Positions 63,163 to 64,000 of a stretch of 64,000 nucleotides of DNA are shown here, piece by piece. The notes below the pieces were generated by a model that was not told the origin of the DNA, searched no databases, and worked only from the letters and a program-made list of their open reading frames with translations. The stretch covers positions 806,001 through 870,000 of the forward strand of contig NZ_NRGW01000001.1 in assembly GCF_002332255.1 (NCBI RefSeq), read 5' to 3'. The stretch comes from Halomonas sp. JB37. GTDB lineage: Bacteria > Pseudomonadota > Gammaproteobacteria > Pseudomonadales > Halomonadaceae. A program made the position numbers and the translations under genes. Each line of letters starts with the position of its first letter. Within the stretch, counting starts at the first letter, position 1.

Positions 63163-63426
63163 TTAGGTGGTTGGTTCGGCTATTACGCAAATGGTTAATG
63201 CGAGTACGATCACCACACTATGCAATAGAGCACCCGCTCCTACCGCGAGGAGCAGTGAAAGCCAAACCTCCAGGGTCTCCTGGAAGAGCCCATAAAGAGT
63301 GCCTAAGCATCCACTGAATAATGTGACGATACACAGGCTGGCTGCCCACCAGTTGAGTAGCAAAGATGCGATGGGAAGACTGCGAGTAAGTAAGTTGAAT
63401 GGTTGTCCTTGTATAGTTTGAGTCAT
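63163..63426 (-). CDS. Small hypothetical membrane protein of the heme locus
   Basis: An 87-residue protein with two hydrophobic helices (LLLNWWAASLCIVTLFSGCLG; GALLHSVVIVLALTICVIA). No family recognised. It lies between the heme oxygenase and hasR genes on the same strand, which suggests a part in heme or iron uptake, for example an inner-membrane accessory. ATG 63426 has AGGGA seven bases upstream; the earlier ATG (63447) lacks one. Confidence 0.55.
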   Translation of the reverse strand: MTQTIQGQPFNLLTRSLPIASLLLNWWAASLCIVTLFSGCLGTLYGLFQETLEVWLSLLLAVGAGALLHSVVIVLALTICVIAEPTT

Positions 63427-63478
63427 TGAAATTCCCTGTGGTGCCATGTTAATGAAAGCGTCTTACAGCGCTATTTTT

Positions 63479-64000
63479 CTATTGGTTATTTAGTGCTATT
63501 GAGGCCAGCGATTTGACGAACTGAAATGCTTCTCTCGCGCCGCTTAGTGCCTGGTTTGTTTGTTCGTCTGACAGTGATATGGCATCCAATTGGGCGGTAA
63601 AGCTCCGCCAATGGAGGCCTCGCCCTGAATCGCTGGGTGCAAGGTGCCGGGCGCCAAAGCTAGCAGAGAGTCCTAGTTGGCTGGCGTACTTGAGCAAAAA
63701 GGCGGCTCCCAGGTTCGAGCCTTCATTCACATAGAGCCAACCAAGCGCTGCTGCCTGGGAATCGATAGTCGGTTCGGGGGAGAGAGTCTTTAAATCGTTT
63801 AGGCTAAGGGCTAGGTCTTGGCAATCGCTAATCACTGCGTCGTAACGGCAACGCTCGGGCAGCCCTTCCAACCAAGCCCCCAGATTTTGCTGATGATAAA
63901 GAGGTGCTGTGCGGCGTTGAAATTGGTACTGAACTATAAGAAAACGCTGGTAACCTTTTAGGCTGGAAAATGGGGATAGCGCCATAATGGCTTCATCAAC
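63479..64000 (-). CDS. Biliverdin-producing heme oxygenase (5' part beyond window)
   Basis: At least 173 residues of a bacterial HemO/PigA-type heme oxygenase. The frame stays open to the window edge (VDEAI before the first ATG at 63985), so the N-terminus with the proximal heme histidine is probably beyond 64000. Visible features are the PFSSLKGYQRFLIVQYQFQ helix, YDAVISDCQDL, and GWLYVNEGSNLGAAFLLKYA, the distal-helix region with the glycines that let heme bend. It would release iron from heme imported through HasR, which is encoded downstream on the same strand. Confidence 0.82.
   Translation of the reverse strand, partial: VDEAIMALSPFSSLKGYQRFLIVQYQFQRRTAPLYHQQNLGAWLEGLPERCRYDAVISDCQDLALSLNDLKTLSPEPTIDSQAAALGWLYVNEGSNLGAAFLLKYASQLGLSASFGARHLAPSDSGRGLHWRSFTAQLDAISLSDEQTNQALSGAREAFQFVKSLASIALNNQ

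Noticed and set aside
1..64000. tRNA, rRNA, CRISPR array, insertion sequence or integrase
   Set aside because: Looked for and not recognised anywhere in the window, including the edges of the T3SS island.

Overview
The window looks like a chromosomal segment of a Halomonas-type gammaproteobacterium. This is an inference from gene content (TRAP and tripartite tricarboxylate transporters, a full inositol catabolic locus, a Has hemophore locus) and a moderate-to-high GC content. No rRNA or tRNA gene, CRISPR array, transposase or integrase was recognised.

Layout. 1-1640 (minus): 5-oxoprolinase operon pxpA-pxpB-pxpC, with pxpC cut by the window edge. 2.1-5.1 kb (plus): a three-part TRAP transporter, then an extended-SDR epimerase and a HAD hydrolase (5.3-7.1 kb), with a convergent TauE/SafE permease. 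7.9-23.8 kb: a complete myo-inositol locus. iolB, iolG and an RpiR-type regulator are on the minus strand. Divergently on the plus strand lie an ABC sugar importer, a Hyi-like TIM-barrel enzyme, iolC (fused to a DUF2090 aldolase-like domain), iolD, iolE, iolA/mmsA, an MFS sugar porter and a second Gfo/Idh dehydrogenase. mgtE follows on the minus strand.

26.0-46.4 kb (plus): a type III secretion island encoding SctD, X, Y, V, C (split in two), I, J, K, L, N, O, Q, R, S, T and U, two small needle/pilin candidates and a 1270-residue HrpK/HrpF-like protein. The gene order from sctC1 to sctU and the split secretin are those of the rhizobial (Rhc) T3SS family. Unusual points: a CpaD-like lipoprotein next to a CpaC/Tad-like secretin half, an inverted TPR lipoprotein gene between the two secretin halves, an SctU without the NPTH self-cleavage motif, an internal SctQ-C start, and a shared dyad element upstream of the first and last transcription units. 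The right edge of the island abuts a remnant of an Lrp/AsnC regulator gene, which suggests that island acquisition or a linked deletion removed the rest.

46.6-54.1 kb: an acid-sugar catabolic locus on the minus strand (otnC, otnK, tctA, tctB, tctC and a SAF-domain oxidoreductase), divergent from a GntR/FCD regulator with two matching palindromes in the shared promoter region. 54.1-64.0 kb (minus): heme acquisition locus, consisting of a heme oxygenase (cut by the window edge), a small membrane protein, hasR, hasA, the type I exporter hasD-hasE-TolC, and a YbaN-family protein whose gene overlaps the TolC gene.
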